In this document: positions 1 through 9,255 of the stretch, piece after piece | How positions within the stretch are numbered: position 1 is the stretch's first letter | Layout of the letters: the number at the start of each line of letters is the position of its first letter | NCBI GenBank assembly: GCA_017883235.1 | Contig: JADGNY010000002.1 | Coordinates: forward strand, 1 to 64,000 | DNA from: Thermoanaerobaculia bacterium | Lineage (GTDB): Bacteria > Acidobacteriota > Thermoanaerobaculia > Gp7-AA8 | Length of the DNA stretch: 64,000 bases | Direction of reading: 5' to 3' | Notes under the pieces: model-generated | What the model saw: only the letters and a program-made list of their open reading frames with translations | The model's database searches: none | What the model was told of the DNA's origin: nothing | Position numbers and translations under genes: made by a program

Positions 1-17
1 AAGAGACTTGATGAAGT

Positions 18-63
18 GGTGGCCGAGCCTTGGGCAACCAACGCCGCCGGCCGTGCCGGCCTA
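18..63. repeat. Dispersed 46-bp repeat, copy 1
   Basis: A 46-bp stretch containing the palindrome GCCGGCCGTGCCGGC. The same sequence, with one C/T difference, lies at 28722-28767. This copy ends on the stop codon (TAG, 61-63) of the moaA gene, so the repeat supplies the gene's terminator codon. Intergenic palindromic repeat of unknown function. Confidence 0.85.
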
Positions 64-1065
64 CCCGCCGATGTGCGACATCTCCACCTTCTCGATGGGT
101 GTCGCCTCGGCGCGGATCTCGGAATAGCGGTCGTCGCGTGAGTGCCAGCGGCCGCGGATGGCGGCGGCGATCGTTTCGTCGTCCGCGCCGCCGCGGAGCA
201 AGCCGCGCAGGTCGTGGCCGGTGCCGGCGAAGAGGCAGAGATAGAGCTTGCCGTCGGCGGAGAGGCGGGCGCGCGTGCAACTGCCGCAGAACGGCTGGGT
301 GACCGACGAGATGATTCCGATCTCGCCTGCGCCGTCGAGGTAGCGCCAGCGCTCCGCGACTTCGCCGAAGTAGTTCGCCTCTACCGGCTCGATCGGCCAG
401 TGCGCGCCGATGCTCCCGGCGATCTCGCGGGCCGGGACGACGTCTTCCATCCGCCAGCCGTTCGTGTTGCCAACGTCCATGTATTCGATGAAGCGGACGA
501 TGTGGCCGGTTCCGCGAAAGCGGTGGGCCATTTCGACGATATCGCCGTCGTTTTCGCTTCGTTTGACGACGACGTCGATCTTGACCGGTGTGAGTCCCGC
601 CTCCGCCGCGGCATCAATGGCCGCGAGCACGCGTGCGACGGGGAAGTTGACGTCGTTCATGCGCCGGAAAACCGCGTCATCGAGCGAATCGAGGCTGACG
701 GTGATGCGATTGACGCCGGCTTCGCGTAGCGCGAATGCCTTCTCGCGTGTCAGAAGCGCGCCGTTCGTCGTCAGTGCAATATCCTGCACGCCTCGGATGC
801 GCGCGAGCATGGCCACGAGACGCTCGAGATCGCGGCGAAGGAGCGGTTCGCCGCCGGTGAGGCGGATCTTGGTAACTCCTTCGCGTACGAAGAGTTGTGC
901 CAGGTGCGCGATTTCCTCAAAGCTCAGGAGCTCGGCGCGGTCGAGGAAAGCGAAGTCGCGGCCGAAGACCTCTTTCGGCATACAGTAAGTGCAGCGAAAG
1001 TTGCATCGGTCTGTAACCGATATCCGCAGGTCGCGGAGCGGACGGCCGAGGGAGTCAACTGCCAT
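61..1065 (-). CDS. moaA: GTP 3',8-cyclase MoaA (molybdenum cofactor synthesis)
   Basis: Radical SAM enzyme that, with MoaC, turns GTP into cyclic pyranopterin monophosphate, the first step of molybdenum cofactor synthesis in the cytoplasm. The 334-residue product has the usual family length. The SAM-binding cluster is C21-x3-C25-x2-C28 (CNFRCTYC), followed by the GGEP motif at about 71-74. The second, GTP-binding cluster is C260-x2-C263-x13-C277. The C-terminus ends in the conserved Gly-Gly pair needed for activity. It is the last gene of a minus-strand trio with an esterase (11-bp overlap) and a flavin reductase; no other moa gene is in the window, so the neighbours do not form a complete pathway. 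Confidence 0.96.
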   Translation of the reverse strand: MAVDSLGRPLRDLRISVTDRCNFRCTYCMPKEVFGRDFAFLDRAELLSFEEIAHLAQLFVREGVTKIRLTGGEPLLRRDLERLVAMLARIRGVQDIALTTNGALLTREKAFALREAGVNRITVSLDSLDDAVFRRMNDVNFPVARVLAAIDAAAEAGLTPVKIDVVVKRSENDGDIVEMAHRFRGTGHIVRFIEYMDVGNTNGWRMEDVVPAREIAGSIGAHWPIEPVEANYFGEVAERWRYLDGAGEIGIISSVTQPFCGSCTRARLSADGKLYLCLFAGTGHDLRGLLRGGADDETIAAAIRGRWHSRDDRYSEIRAEATPIEKVEMSHIGG

Positions 1066-1924
1066 TCTGGGGAGACAACTCCGGGGCCGGGAACAAAAAC
1101 TCCAGCACCTCCGGAACGCGTTTGGCCCAGGCGCGCTCGCTGTGATCGCCGCGGCGGTCCTCGAAGTAGTGAAAGTCGTCCTCGTTCGTCCACCCCTTCA
1201 TGCGCAACCGGTCGCGCAGGAGACGTGCGTCGGTCATCCCCTCCACCCCTTCGCGGCCGCCGAAATCGAGCCAGATGCGCGGGCGCCGCGGGAAGTCGAA
1301 GTGATCGAGCGTGGTGAAGATGGCCCGGTTGTCCCACCAGACCGAGGGTGACATCACGGCCAGATGACCGAAGACGGCTGGATGCGTCAGGCCGATGTAG
1401 AGCGTAGCCAGACCTCCGAGCGACGAACCGCCGAGGGCGGTGTTGGGAGCATCGGAAAAGGTCCGGTATCTCGCATCGACGATCGTTTTCAGCTCCTCGA
1501 TGATCATCCGCGCGTAATCGTCCGCGTTTCCTCCCGCGTTGCGCGCGGCGTCATGCGTCGGGGTGTATTCGTCGATACGCGTATTCGTGTTGTCGATGCC
1601 TGCGATGATCATCGGCCGCGTGGTCCTGGCGCCGATCTTTTCGTCGGCCGCCTCGGCGAGACGCCAGTTCTGGCCGGGGATGAAGGCGCGCTCGGGCTCG
1701 AAGAGGTTTTGCCCGTCGTGCATGTAGAGCACCGGGTAGCGAACGTCGGCGCGGTCGTTGTACCCAGGCGGGAGGTAGATTGTGATGTCGCGATCGTTGC
1801 CGAGGACCTCGGAGTGAAACTCGCGGATGTGATCGAGGGTGCCGCGCCGTGCTTCCTTCCTCCGGTTGGGGAGCCAGAGCACGCGCTGAAATGCGCCGCG
1901 CAGCGTGTCGCGCATCTGCCGCAT
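1055..1924 (-). CDS. Esterase of the enterochelin esterase (Fes/esterase D) family
   Basis: Alpha/beta-hydrolase of 289 residues. The nucleophile elbow GGSSLGG lies at 165-171 with Ser168 as the likely nucleophile; a conserved HDGQNLF stretch near 69-75 and a GDHSE histidine near the C-terminus complete the pattern of the esterase D / putative-esterase family. No signal peptide is seen, so it is probably cytoplasmic. Its start overlaps the stop of the flavin reductase gene by one base and its end overlaps moaA by 11 bases, which implies translational coupling. The substrate is unknown; the family includes siderophore, S-formylglutathione and xylan acetyl esterases. Confidence 0.85.
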   Translation of the reverse strand: MRQMRDTLRGAFQRVLWLPNRRKEARRGTLDHIREFHSEVLGNDRDITIYLPPGYNDRADVRYPVLYMHDGQNLFEPERAFIPGQNWRLAEAADEKIGARTTRPMIIAGIDNTNTRIDEYTPTHDAARNAGGNADDYARMIIEELKTIVDARYRTFSDAPNTALGGSSLGGLATLYIGLTHPAVFGHLAVMSPSVWWDNRAIFTTLDHFDFPRRPRIWLDFGGREGVEGMTDARLLRDRLRMKGWTNEDDFHYFEDRRGDHSERAWAKRVPEVLEFLFPAPELSPQNGS

Positions 1925-2409
1925 CAGCTACGCATCTCGCGATAGCCGCTGCGGAAGTAGAGAAGGGGATCGCCTTCCTGGGTGTGAATCTTCATGACTT
2001 CGCCGATGAAGATGGTGTGATCGCCGCCGGGAAGCCGGTCGTAGACCCGGCACTCGATCGCCGTCAGCGCGCCCTTAATAAGAGGAACGGTGAGCGGCAC
2101 ATCGAGGTCACCTTCAATCAGTTCCACTCCGTCGAACTTGTCGTCGCTGCGGGACGCGAACTTCGAGGAGATGTCGGCCTGCGTGCTGCTGAGGATGCTG
2201 ACACCGTACTTGCCGGCGGCGGCGATGGCGTCGTGCGTCTTCACCGATCTCTCGATGCAGACCAGGACGAGCGGTGGATGGAGCGACAGCGATGCGAACG
2301 ATGCCACGGTCATCCCGTACTGCTTGCCATCGTGTTCCGTCGTTACGACCGTTACGCCGCTGGCGAAATGCGAGAGAGCCAGCTTGAAATGACCTTCATC
2401 GATCGGCAT
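1924..2409 (-). CDS. Flavin reductase family protein (FMN-binding)
   Basis: A 161-residue flavin reductase-like protein. The family uses NAD(P)H to reduce FMN or FAD, often as the partner of a monooxygenase. The pattern SGVTVVTT near the start, [18 protein letters not shown], and the C-terminal G(D)HTIFIGEV block are typical. The start at 2409 was chosen because GGAGG lies eight bases upstream and similarity begins there; the frame stays open to 2520 but that part runs into the divergent sucC leader. It heads the esterase-moaA operon. No monooxygenase partner is adjacent. Confidence 0.88.
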   Translation of the reverse strand: MPIDEGHFKLALSHFASGVTVVTTEHDGKQYGMTVASFASLSLHPPLVLVCIERSVKTHDAIAAAGKYGVSILSSTQADISSKFASRSDDKFDGVELIEGDLDVPLTVPLIKGALTAIECRVYDRLPGGDHTIFIGEVMKIHTQEGDPLLYFRSGYREMRS

Positions 2410-2494
2410 GACGAACCTCCGGGCGCGGCAGTTTAATGCAACTTTCGCGCGCTCCGCCGCGTGCGGCGTTCGATGTGATAAAACTCCGCGCCCT

Positions 2495-3658
2495 ATGAAA
2501 GTCCACGAGTACCAGGCCAAAGAAATTCTGCGTCGTTACGGTGTGCCGACCCCGCGCGGCATCGTCGCCGAGAACGCGGACGAGGCGCGCGCCGCGGCCA
2601 AGGAGTTGGGTGGACGCGTCGTCGTCAAGGCGCAGATCCACGCCGGAGGCCGCGGCAAAGGCGGCGGCGTCAAGCTCGCCAAAGACGCCGACGAAGCCGC
2701 GGAACTGACGAAGAAGATGATCGGCATGACGCTCGTCACCCACCAGACCGGTCCCGAAGGCCGCGTGGTGCGGAAAGTGCTGATCGAAGAAGCGCTCAAC
2801 ATCGACAAGGAGCTTTACCTCGGCATCACACTCGACCGCCGCATCGGTATGCCGGTGGTGATGGCCTCGAAGCAGGGGGGGATGGAGATCGAGGTAGTAG
2901 CCGAGCGCGATCCGTCAGCGATCCATCGCGAGCCGATCGACGGCGTCCTCGGCGCACTCCCGTTCCAGGCCCGCGCGGTCGCTGACGCGCTCGGACTCAC
3001 CGGCGACGCGTACAAGAAATGCGTCGATTTCGTGCAGAAGCTGATGCGCTGCTACATCGACATGGATGCGTCGCTGGCCGAGATCAACCCGCTGCTCATC
3101 ACCAAAGAGGGCGGCGTGCTCGCGCTCGACTGCAAGATGAACTTCGACGACAACGCCCTCTTCCGCCACAAGGATGTGGTGGAGATGCGCGACCTGAACG
3201 AAGAGGATCCACTCGAGGTGGAGGCCTCTCATTTCAACCTCAACTACATCAAGCTCGATGGCAACGTCGGCTGTATGGTCAACGGAGCGGGACTGGCCAT
3301 GGGCACGATGGACATCATCAAGCTGGCCGGCGGTCAGCCCGCCAACTTCCTCGATGTCGGCGGTGGCGCGAGCGCGGAGCAGGTCGGAAACGCCTTCCGC
3401 ATCATCCTTTCGGACAAGAACGTGAAGGCGATCCTCATCAATATTTTCGGCGGCATCATGCGCTGCGACCGCATTGCCGAGGGGGTGGTGAGCGCGTCGC
3501 GCGAAGTGGGGCTGCCGGTGCCGGTGGTGGTACGGCTGGAAGGGACGAACGTCGAGCTGGGGAAGGAGATCCTGGCGAAGTCAGGACTCCCGCTGATCAC
3601 CGCCGACGGGATGTGGGACGCGGCAACTAAAGTGGTCGCCGCGGCGCAAGGGAAATAG
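2495..3658 (+). CDS. sucC: Succinate-CoA ligase (ADP-forming) subunit beta
   Basis: Beta subunit of succinyl-CoA synthetase, which makes ATP (or GTP) from succinyl-CoA in the citric acid cycle. The 387-residue product begins [18 protein letters not shown], the standard start of the ATP-grasp domain, and the frame upstream to 2408 shows no similarity, so 2495 is the start. The C-terminal CoA-ligase domain has the GGGAS and [10 protein letters not shown] motifs that carry the phosphate-transfer site. sucD follows three bases after the stop codon, as in most bacteria. Confidence 0.97.
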   Translation: MKVHEYQAKEILRRYGVPTPRGIVAENADEARAAAKELGGRVVVKAQIHAGGRGKGGGVKLAKDADEAAELTKKMIGMTLVTHQTGPEGRVVRKVLIEEALNIDKELYLGITLDRRIGMPVVMASKQGGMEIEVVAERDPSAIHREPIDGVLGALPFQARAVADALGLTGDAYKKCVDFVQKLMRCYIDMDASLAEINPLLITKEGGVLALDCKMNFDDNALFRHKDVVEMRDLNEEDPLEVEASHFNLNYIKLDGNVGCMVNGAGLAMGTMDIIKLAGGQPANFLDVGGGASAEQVGNAFRIILSDKNVKAILINIFGGIMRCDRIAEGVVSASREVGLPVPVVVRLEGTNVELGKEILAKSGLPLITADGMWDAATKVVAAAQGK

Positions 3659-3661
3659 CCG

Positions 3662-4564
3662 ATGGCCATCTGGGCAGACAAGAACACACGGGTAATCGTT
3701 CAAGGCATCACCGGACGCGAGGGAACGTTTCACGCCATCCAGTGCCGCGACTACGGGACGCAGGTCGTCGGCGGGGTGACGCCGGGCAAGGGCGGTACGA
3801 CGCATGAGGGCTTCGCGGTCTTCAACAGCGTTCGCGAGGCGCGCCAGAAGGCGGGAGCAAACTGCTCGCTGATCTTCGTCCCTCCGCCGTTCGCGGCCGA
3901 CGCGATCATGGAGTCGGCGGATGCCGGCATCGAGCTGATCGTCTGCATCACGGAGGGCATTCCGGTGAACGACATGATGCGCGCGCACGATTTTCTGCGG
4001 AAGTCGAATGCGCGCGCGCTCGTGGCGGGCGCGATGCCGTCGCGTCTCATCGGTCCAAACTGTCCCGGAATCATTACGCCGGGGCAGGCCAAGATCGGCA
4101 TCATGCCGGGCCACATCCACAGCCCCGGCCCGATCGGTATCGTGTCGCGCTCGGGAACGCTGACCTACGAAGCGGTCGGCCAGACGCGTGCGATCGGCCA
4201 GTCGACCGCGGTCGGCATTGGCGGCGATCCGCTGCCGGGCACGAACTTCATCGACTGCCTTGCCGCGTTCGAAAGTGATCCGGCCACCGAGGTCATCATC
4301 ATGATCGGCGAGATCGGCGGCTCGGCCGAGGAGGAAGCGGCGGCGTTCGTGAAGAACAACGTGACCAAGCCGGTCGTCGCCTTCATCGCCGGCCAGACCG
4401 CCCCCCCAGGCCGCCGCATGGGCCACGCCGGCGCCATCATCAGCGGCGGCAAAGGGACGGCGGCGGAGAAGATGGCCACGCTGAGGGCCGCCGGGATTCA
4501 CGTCGTCGAAGCGCCGAGCGAGATGGGATCGAAAGCAGCGGAGGTTTGGAAGGGGCGGAGGTAG
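3662..4564 (+). CDS. sucD: Succinate-CoA ligase subunit alpha
   Basis: Alpha subunit of succinyl-CoA synthetase, 300 residues. It has the N-terminal CoA-binding Rossmann domain ([12 protein letters not shown] at 13-24), the IGPNCPG motif at 130-136 and the phosphohistidine loop [12 protein letters not shown] with His255 as the transiently phosphorylated residue. It is co-transcribed with sucC. It ends 5 bp from the convergent toxin gene stop, with no obvious hairpin terminator between them. Confidence 0.97.
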   Translation: MAIWADKNTRVIVQGITGREGTFHAIQCRDYGTQVVGGVTPGKGGTTHEGFAVFNSVREARQKAGANCSLIFVPPPFAADAIMESADAGIELIVCITEGIPVNDMMRAHDFLRKSNARALVAGAMPSRLIGPNCPGIITPGQAKIGIMPGHIHSPGPIGIVSRSGTLTYEAVGQTRAIGQSTAVGIGGDPLPGTNFIDCLAAFESDPATEVIIMIGEIGGSAEEEAAAFVKNNVTKPVVAFIAGQTAPPGRRMGHAGAIISGGKGTAAEKMATLRAAGIHVVEAPSEMGSKAAEVWKGRR

Positions 4565-4569
4565 GGCGG

Positions 4570-4989
4570 TTACGCCGACCAGGGATTGATCAAGTCGATA
4601 CCAAGACCCTCGAAGTGTCGGATGTTGCGGGTGGCGATTTTAGCTTTCCGCGCGATAGCGATACCGGCAATCTGCACGTCGCGGACCTCGAGACTTCGAC
4701 CTACCTTCCGCCGCGCGGCCGCAATTCGGCCCGCAGCCTGAGCGGCGGATTCGTCGAACGGAACTACGCGTCCGTCAAACGCTTCTTCAAGCGCCCTTGT
4801 GAACGCATCCTCGAGCGACTGCCTGCGTCGGCTCGGCGCCAGGATTTCGAGGCCCACGCGAATCTCAAATACACTGATGGCAGTCGTCCAAATTGATTCG
4901 CGTGGTTGCGTATCGAGCCAAGTCACTACGGCTGCATCCGACTCGGGCTTCATGAACCCTGAAATGACGTTCGTGTCGAGCAGAATCAC
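4570..4989 (-). CDS. PIN-domain RNase toxin (FitB/VapC type)
   Basis: Toxin of a type II toxin-antitoxin pair, 139 residues. PIN domains are Mg-dependent RNases. Acidic residues expected at the active site are visible: Asp5 in LLDTNVIS, Glu in SVFEI, and Asp in the VRDVQIAGIA helix, with TRNIRHF near the end as in FitB. The start is GTG at 4989, which overlaps the antitoxin stop codon as GTGA; this coupling is typical of such operons. The antitoxin lies immediately upstream. Confidence 0.9.
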   Translation of the reverse strand: MILLDTNVISGFMKPESDAAVVTWLDTQPRESIWTTAISVFEIRVGLEILAPSRRRQSLEDAFTRALEEAFDGRVVPFDESAAQAAGRIAAARRKVGRSLEVRDVQIAGIAIARKAKIATRNIRHFEGLGIDLINPWSA

Positions 4990-5234
4990 AGATCGAACTC
5001 AATGGGTTCAACCGGATAGCCCCGTAGTTCTTGAATCTCCTCATCGATTCCGACGCCATGAAAGATAGCCGCGAGTTGCGTTCCTAATCCTACGGGCGTC
5101 CGTCCCTCACTCTTGACCGCGTCTCGAAGGATCTCGCGAACTTCTTCCTCGGTGCTCCGACCGTGGCTGCGCGCGCGCTTCTGCAGCTTTTCCTTCACAT
5201 CATCGTCGAGCTGGCGAACCAGAAGTTGAGCCAT
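4986..5234 (-). CDS. Antitoxin of the FitA / Arc-MetJ type
   Basis: An 82-residue partner of the PIN toxin. The N-terminal half (QLLVRQLDDDVKEKLQKRA) reads as a ribbon-helix-helix DNA-binding domain, followed by a helix and an acidic tail that would occupy the toxin active site. FitA-family antitoxins bind their own promoter together with the toxin. The gene is first in the pair; the 29 bp to the carbonic anhydrase gene upstream is short, so it may share that gene's transcript or have its own promoter there. Confidence 0.88.
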   Translation of the reverse strand: MAQLLVRQLDDDVKEKLQKRARSHGRSTEEEVREILRDAVKSEGRTPVGLGTQLAAIFHGVGIDEEIQELRGYPVEPIEFDL

Positions 5235-5263
5235 TGCCAGTGAATGATATCACGATAGCGCCG

Positions 5264-5944
5264 CTACTGCTGCAACACCTCCACCTCTCCGCTCTCCAGT
5301 TTGTAGTACGCCACGATCAGCCCGACGCGCTTGTCGAGCACGGCCTTGCGGATCACCGTACTGTGCGCGAGCAGGTATGCGGCGGAACTGAGGGCGTTGG
5401 CTTTGACTCCTCGTTCGACGCGATCCTTCTCGGGCCATAACGGAAGGCCGACGAACGACTCACGGATCCGTTGCACGAGCGAGACGAGGCTCGGTGTCGG
5501 CGGATCGTCGGTCTTCAGGGCTTCGACGACAGCACCGCAGTTCTGGTGTCCCATGACCACGATCAGCTTTGTCCAATTGTGGTCGATGGCGTATTCGATG
5601 CTGGCGATCTCGAATGGATCGGCCACATTGCCGGCCACCCGGACGACGAAGAGGTCGCCGACAGTACGGCCGAAGACCAGTTCCGGAGGCACGCGGCTAT
5701 CCGAGCACGAGAGGACAGTGACCGGCGGATTCTGCTTGTCCGCAGTGCGTTCGCGTGCGCCCGCGATGCCCGTATAGGGAAGGCTGCCTCCCTTATAGAC
5801 CGTGTTTCCGCGCATCAAGTCGTTCCAGAGCGACGCAGTTGTGTACGGTTCCTGGAACGGGGGCGGAAACTGTTGGGCAGCCAATGGCAGCCCCATTCCC
5901 AAAACGGCCAGAAAGACGAAGACGATCGATACGGAACGACGCAT
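5264..5944 (-). CDS. Exported beta-class carbonic anhydrase
   Basis: Interconverts CO2 and bicarbonate. The 226-residue product starts with a clear signal peptide (basic start, then VFVFLAVLGMGLPLAAQQ), so the enzyme is likely periplasmic. Zinc ligands and the Asp-Arg dyad are in SCSDSR, and the His/Cys ligands in GHQNCGAV, both intact. The insert around GSLPYTGIAGARERTADKQ precedes the first motif. Periplasmic beta enzymes are less common than cytoplasmic ones. The gene stands alone, upstream of the toxin-antitoxin pair. Confidence 0.93.
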   Translation of the reverse strand: MRRSVSIVFVFLAVLGMGLPLAAQQFPPPFQEPYTTASLWNDLMRGNTVYKGGSLPYTGIAGARERTADKQNPPVTVLSCSDSRVPPELVFGRTVGDLFVVRVAGNVADPFEIASIEYAIDHNWTKLIVVMGHQNCGAVVEALKTDDPPTPSLVSLVQRIRESFVGLPLWPEKDRVERGVKANALSSAAYLLAHSTVIRKAVLDKRVGLIVAYYKLESGEVEVLQQ

Positions 5945-5966
5945 GGAGTGACCTCCTCTGTTTATT

Positions 5967-6581
5967 CTAACGCCGCGTGATCACGATCTCGCTGATATCT
6001 ACCGGCCGGCTGATGGCATCGACGATCGTCGCCGCGACGTCATCCTGGTCCATGAAGCCCGGGCGCGTCTCCGGCCAGAACGGGGTTCTCATCCCACCCG
6101 GGGCCACGGCGATGATTCGCGCCTTCGTCCCTTTGGCCTCGGCTTTCAGCGATTCGGTGTAGCCGCGGGCTCCCCACTTCGCCGCGCAGTAGACGCTCTC
6201 GTTCGCTTTGCCGATCAGCGCAGCGGTGGAGAGGACGTTGACGATCGTGCCACCGTGCTCCTTGAATCTCGGAAAGAGGACCTCGCAGAAATTGATGGTG
6301 GCGATGAGGTTCGCATCGATGATCGCCGCGATGGTTTGTTCATCGTAGGAACCAGCCGGGCCGAAGACTCCGATGCCGGCACAGTTGACGAGAAGATCGA
6401 TGGCGCCGAGCCGCTCCGCCGCTTCGATGGCCCGAAGTGCGGTCTCGCGTTTCGCGGCATCGCCGGATACGTCAGCGCTCGCGCGGCGTGCCACGCCGAC
6501 GACAAGAGTGCCGCTCGTGCGCAGGAGTTGCGCGATCGATAGCCCCAACCCGCTGGATGCTCCGGTGACGATGGCAACCAT
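5967..6581 (-). CDS. Short-chain dehydrogenase/reductase (SDR)
   Basis: NAD(P)-dependent oxidoreductase of the classical SDR type, about 204 residues. The cofactor motif TGASSGLG is at 6-13 from the chosen start, NCAG follows in the middle, and the catalytic Ser-Tyr-Lys is visible as the STAAL region and YCAAKWG. The start at 6581 (MVAIVTGASSG) fits the family; the frame extends to 6629 without similarity. The substrate is unknown. The short length puts it near the YdfG or DltE-type sepiapterin-like reductases. Confidence 0.88.
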   Translation of the reverse strand: MVAIVTGASSGLGLSIAQLLRTSGTLVVGVARRASADVSGDAAKRETALRAIEAAERLGAIDLLVNCAGIGVFGPAGSYDEQTIAAIIDANLIATINFCEVLFPRFKEHGGTIVNVLSTAALIGKANESVYCAAKWGARGYTESLKAEAKGTKARIIAVAPGGMRTPFWPETRPGFMDQDDVAATIVDAISRPVDISEIVITRR

Positions 6582-6610
6582 GTCGAAGAGTGTAGCTTCA
6601 GTCCCAGCCG

Positions 6611-8548
6611 TCAATACCAGTCCAGCCATCGATCATCGAGCAACAACCGTTCGCCGCGGCCATCGATGATCTCTACCTGCACGTCGGTATTTGGCCGGAT
6701 GTTCTTTGGCCGTGAGGCGAACGCGCGGACGTACGCCGGCTTCGTCGTGGCGTCGTACCAGCGATACCAGCGGCTGGTGGCCGAATCGGACTTCAGAGTC
6801 GCCGGAAGGCGGACCCTCCCATTTTCGAAGAGCAGATTCACCTCGCGGATGCCGAAGGGTGAGAGCGCCACGCCCGAGAACGTTGCCGGTCCTTTGAGCA
6901 TCTCGTGTCCGGTCGGTAGTAGGAGCGCTCCGAAGGTCGACTCGTTGTACGTGGCGTGCCCGCCGAGCATCGCCCGCAGCTCCGGCGAATCGCCGCGCAC
7001 CCCGACGCGAAACAGCCAGTCCCCGCCGACACCGCCGTCGAATCGGCGCAGAAGACCGAGTTGGCCGGCGTCGACCATCTTTCCCAGCCACAAACGCCCG
7101 GCCGCGTCGAGCGAATCGGCGTGGACGACCACGTTCGTGACGCCGATACGCGCCAGCTCGGGCACGAGGTCATCCGACCATTGCTCGCAGAGATTTGCGA
7201 GGCGCGTGTACTCCGGCGGATCGAAACCGGAGACCCCGTTGACGATCGGCCGGTGATGGGCGGTGGCGCGCAACATCACCTCGTACTCGTTCTCGTGCAC
7301 GATCGGCAGTTCGGCCATCGCGTGCGGACGGGCGCTGGCCGCCCAGCGGTCGACGGGACGTTCCCCGGCCGGGGCCATGTACCAGCGGATGGACTGATGC
7401 AGCTCGACGAGGAAGGCCAGCGCGATGATGATCCCGGCCCACGCCGCGCGTCGTGTGATCGCGGCAACGGCGATTGCGATGAGCAGAGCCAGTCCGACAT
7501 GGGAGATGAGCGCCCATCGTGCCGGCACGCGGACCGCGCGAAATCCTGGGACGTAGGTGAAAAAGAATCGATAGAAGGGCGTGTGCAGTCCGAGCGAGCC
7601 GATAAATCCGAGGAGCACCCATGACCAGGCCAGAGTCAGTGGCTTCCATTCGCGCGAAACGAAGGCCACGACAGCCAGACAGAGCGCGAGCGCACCCGGG
7701 AAGAGCCATCGTTCGGGATCGGCCTTGGGATCGTCGGCCGTCGGATAGGGACGCCAGGCGAAATTGTTGAGCAGCCAGTCGTGCGGCTCCGCGGAGTGAC
7801 CCATCGTTTCGTCCCACGACCGCTCCATCCCATAAAGCTTTGACGCGGCGCGGTACGGATAGAGGAACGGGACGATGACGAGCATTGCCACCGCGCCGGC
7901 AACGGCGATGCGGGCGAGCGGCGGCCGGAGGATGGCCACCGTCATCACGACGGCCACGCCGCCGAAGAGGAAGAAGTGGACGTTGGACAGCCCGTTCCAG
8001 AGAAATGCCGCGCCGAACCAGACCGCATGGCGCCAGTCCGGCTGACGCGCGTAGCGAACGAGCGCGTATAGCAGCAGAGGCAACGTCCCCGCCCAGACGT
8101 ACTGGACGTGCGGCGCGTGCGTGAACCGGTAAGGGAGAAAGGCGTAGAAGATGCCAGCCGCGATCGCGCCCCACATGCTGCCGGTGATCTCGCGGGCGAG
8201 CAGATACGCGCCAAAGCCGCACAGCGTGTAGCCGAGCAGCATGGCCACGTTGTACGCCGCGAGCGGCGTGACGCCGGCGGCCCGCAGCGGAAAAAGGACG
8301 ATGGCGATTCCGTAAAGGTTCTCGCTGAATGCCAGCGAGTACTTGGCCGGATAGAAGATGTTGGCCTGAAACAGCCGCCCGGGCTGGTGAAACGTGGCAT
8401 GCCAGTCCCAGTCGAGCACCCAGGTATTGATGTAGGGATCTCCGGGATAGGCGACGGCGCGGCCGATGTTCGGCAGCAGCGGCCAGGTCATGAAGATGGC
8501 CAGGAGCGCGAAGAGGATGAAGGCGGCGGCGTGCTGCTTCGGCGTCAC
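6611..8548 (-). CDS. Large polytopic membrane protein, glycosyltransferase-like
   Basis: A 645-residue integral membrane protein with roughly ten to twelve hydrophobic helices in its first 420 residues and a soluble C-terminal region. Near the N-terminus, YPGDPYINTWVLDWDWHA resembles the first periplasmic loop of GT-C glycosyltransferases, where an Asp is catalytic. The start is taken as GTG at 8548 (VTPKQHAAAF) because the first helix begins there; a longer open frame to 8869 runs antisense through the small gene at 8588. The C-terminal part may bind a sugar. The role, perhaps in surface glycan synthesis, is inferred. Two related-looking membrane proteins lie at 58059 and 59344. Confidence 0.75.
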   Translation of the reverse strand: MTPKQHAAAFILFALLAIFMTWPLLPNIGRAVAYPGDPYINTWVLDWDWHATFHQPGRLFQANIFYPAKYSLAFSENLYGIAIVLFPLRAAGVTPLAAYNVAMLLGYTLCGFGAYLLAREITGSMWGAIAAGIFYAFLPYRFTHAPHVQYVWAGTLPLLLYALVRYARQPDWRHAVWFGAAFLWNGLSNVHFFLFGGVAVVMTVAILRPPLARIAVAGAVAMLVIVPFLYPYRAASKLYGMERSWDETMGHSAEPHDWLLNNFAWRPYPTADDPKADPERWLFPGALALCLAVVAFVSREWKPLTLAWSWVLLGFIGSLGLHTPFYRFFFTYVPGFRAVRVPARWALISHVGLALLIAIAVAAITRRAAWAGIIIALAFLVELHQSIRWYMAPAGERPVDRWAASARPHAMAELPIVHENEYEVMLRATAHHRPIVNGVSGFDPPEYTRLANLCEQWSDDLVPELARIGVTNVVVHADSLDAAGRLWLGKMVDAGQLGLLRRFDGGVGGDWLFRVGVRGDSPELRAMLGGHATYNESTFGALLLPTGHEMLKGPATFSGVALSPFGIREVNLLFENGRVRLPATLKSDSATSRWYRWYDATTKPAYVRAFASRPKNIRPNTDVQVEIIDGRGERLLLDDRWLDWY

Positions 8549-8587
8549 GGCCGCGATGATAGCGGCAGGCCGAGGTAGGATCGCAGG

Positions 8588-8821
8588 ATGAAGAAGGTTC
8601 GCTCCCGGCGTATGACGGTCGAAGAAATCCTTTCCGCGGCTCGCGTGGTTCGGGCGCAGGTCAAGCGGGAGCTGACAGACCAGGAAATCGATCACGACAA
8701 GAGGAAGGGACGAGCGGGCGTCGAGGAGTTGCTCAAGAAGGCAAAAGACTTCCGGTCGACTCTGCAGTTCGAAACGACAGATGAGGAAATAAGCGAAGCG
8801 AAGAGGCAAGGACGCACATGA
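8588..8821 (+). CDS. Small charged protein, unrecognised
   Basis: A 77-residue, strongly charged, probably helical protein with no cysteine. It has two similar halves, each with a T-(D/E)-x-E-I core (TDQEIDHDKRKGR and TDEEISEAKRQGR), suggesting an internal duplication. A purine-rich AGGTAGGATCGCAGG precedes the ATG. It is divergent from the membrane protein gene, whose extended frame it contradicts. It might be an orphan antitoxin or a small regulator; no function can be assigned. Confidence 0.6.
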   Translation: MKKVRSRRMTVEEILSAARVVRAQVKRELTDQEIDHDKRKGRAGVEELLKKAKDFRSTLQFETTDEEISEAKRQGRT

Positions 8822-9255
8822 TCGGGCGGCTGCGCCGCACGGCACAGACAAGTGAGTCTGTGCCCACACGTGTCCAAATTAGGGAAACCTATTCGAGACA
8901 GCGTCTCGAAGGCGACGAAGCAGGGGAATCATCGCGTAGCGACCCCAGCCGCGGAGCGGCGACATCTACGTAGCCCACCGGCGTGAGCCGTGGGATTTGA
9001 TGTCGAACGAATATCAAGCCGCGGAGCGGCGACATCTCGAATCGTGCAAACGACGGGGAATCACGATAAGCGAGATTCGAAATGTCGCCGCTCCGCGGCT
9101 GTTTCTGGGCTCTGGGCTTCCCACAGCTCACGCTGTGGGCTACGTAGATATCGCCGCTCCGCGGCTTGTCGCGACCGCTTCTTCCGCGAGGTGCTGCATG
9201 ACCGCGATTTGGACTGCGACCTGTTCGATCGCTCTGCAAGCCTGATCTCGAACCT
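8822..9255. repeat. 434-bp non-coding stretch made of nested inverted repeats
   Basis: No credible gene. It holds a 24-bp near-palindrome at 8841-8864 (GGCACAGACA...TGTCTGTGCC type, the family also seen at 37881-37996). It then has four copies of GCCGCGGAGCGGCGAYAT: two forward (8947-8965 and 9017-9035) and two inverted (9081-9100 and 9148-9166). The outer pair extends into about 47 bp of near-perfect pairing (8947-8993 with 9121-9166), and the inner pair into 27 bp (9017-9043 with 9074-9100). A transcript could fold as a hairpin inside a hairpin. Confidence 0.85.

Noticed and set aside
8549-8869. N-terminal extension of the membrane protein at 6611-8548 up to 8869
   Set aside because: The added 107 residues lack similarity, run antisense to a small gene with its own ribosome site, and place no helix before VTPKQHAAAF.
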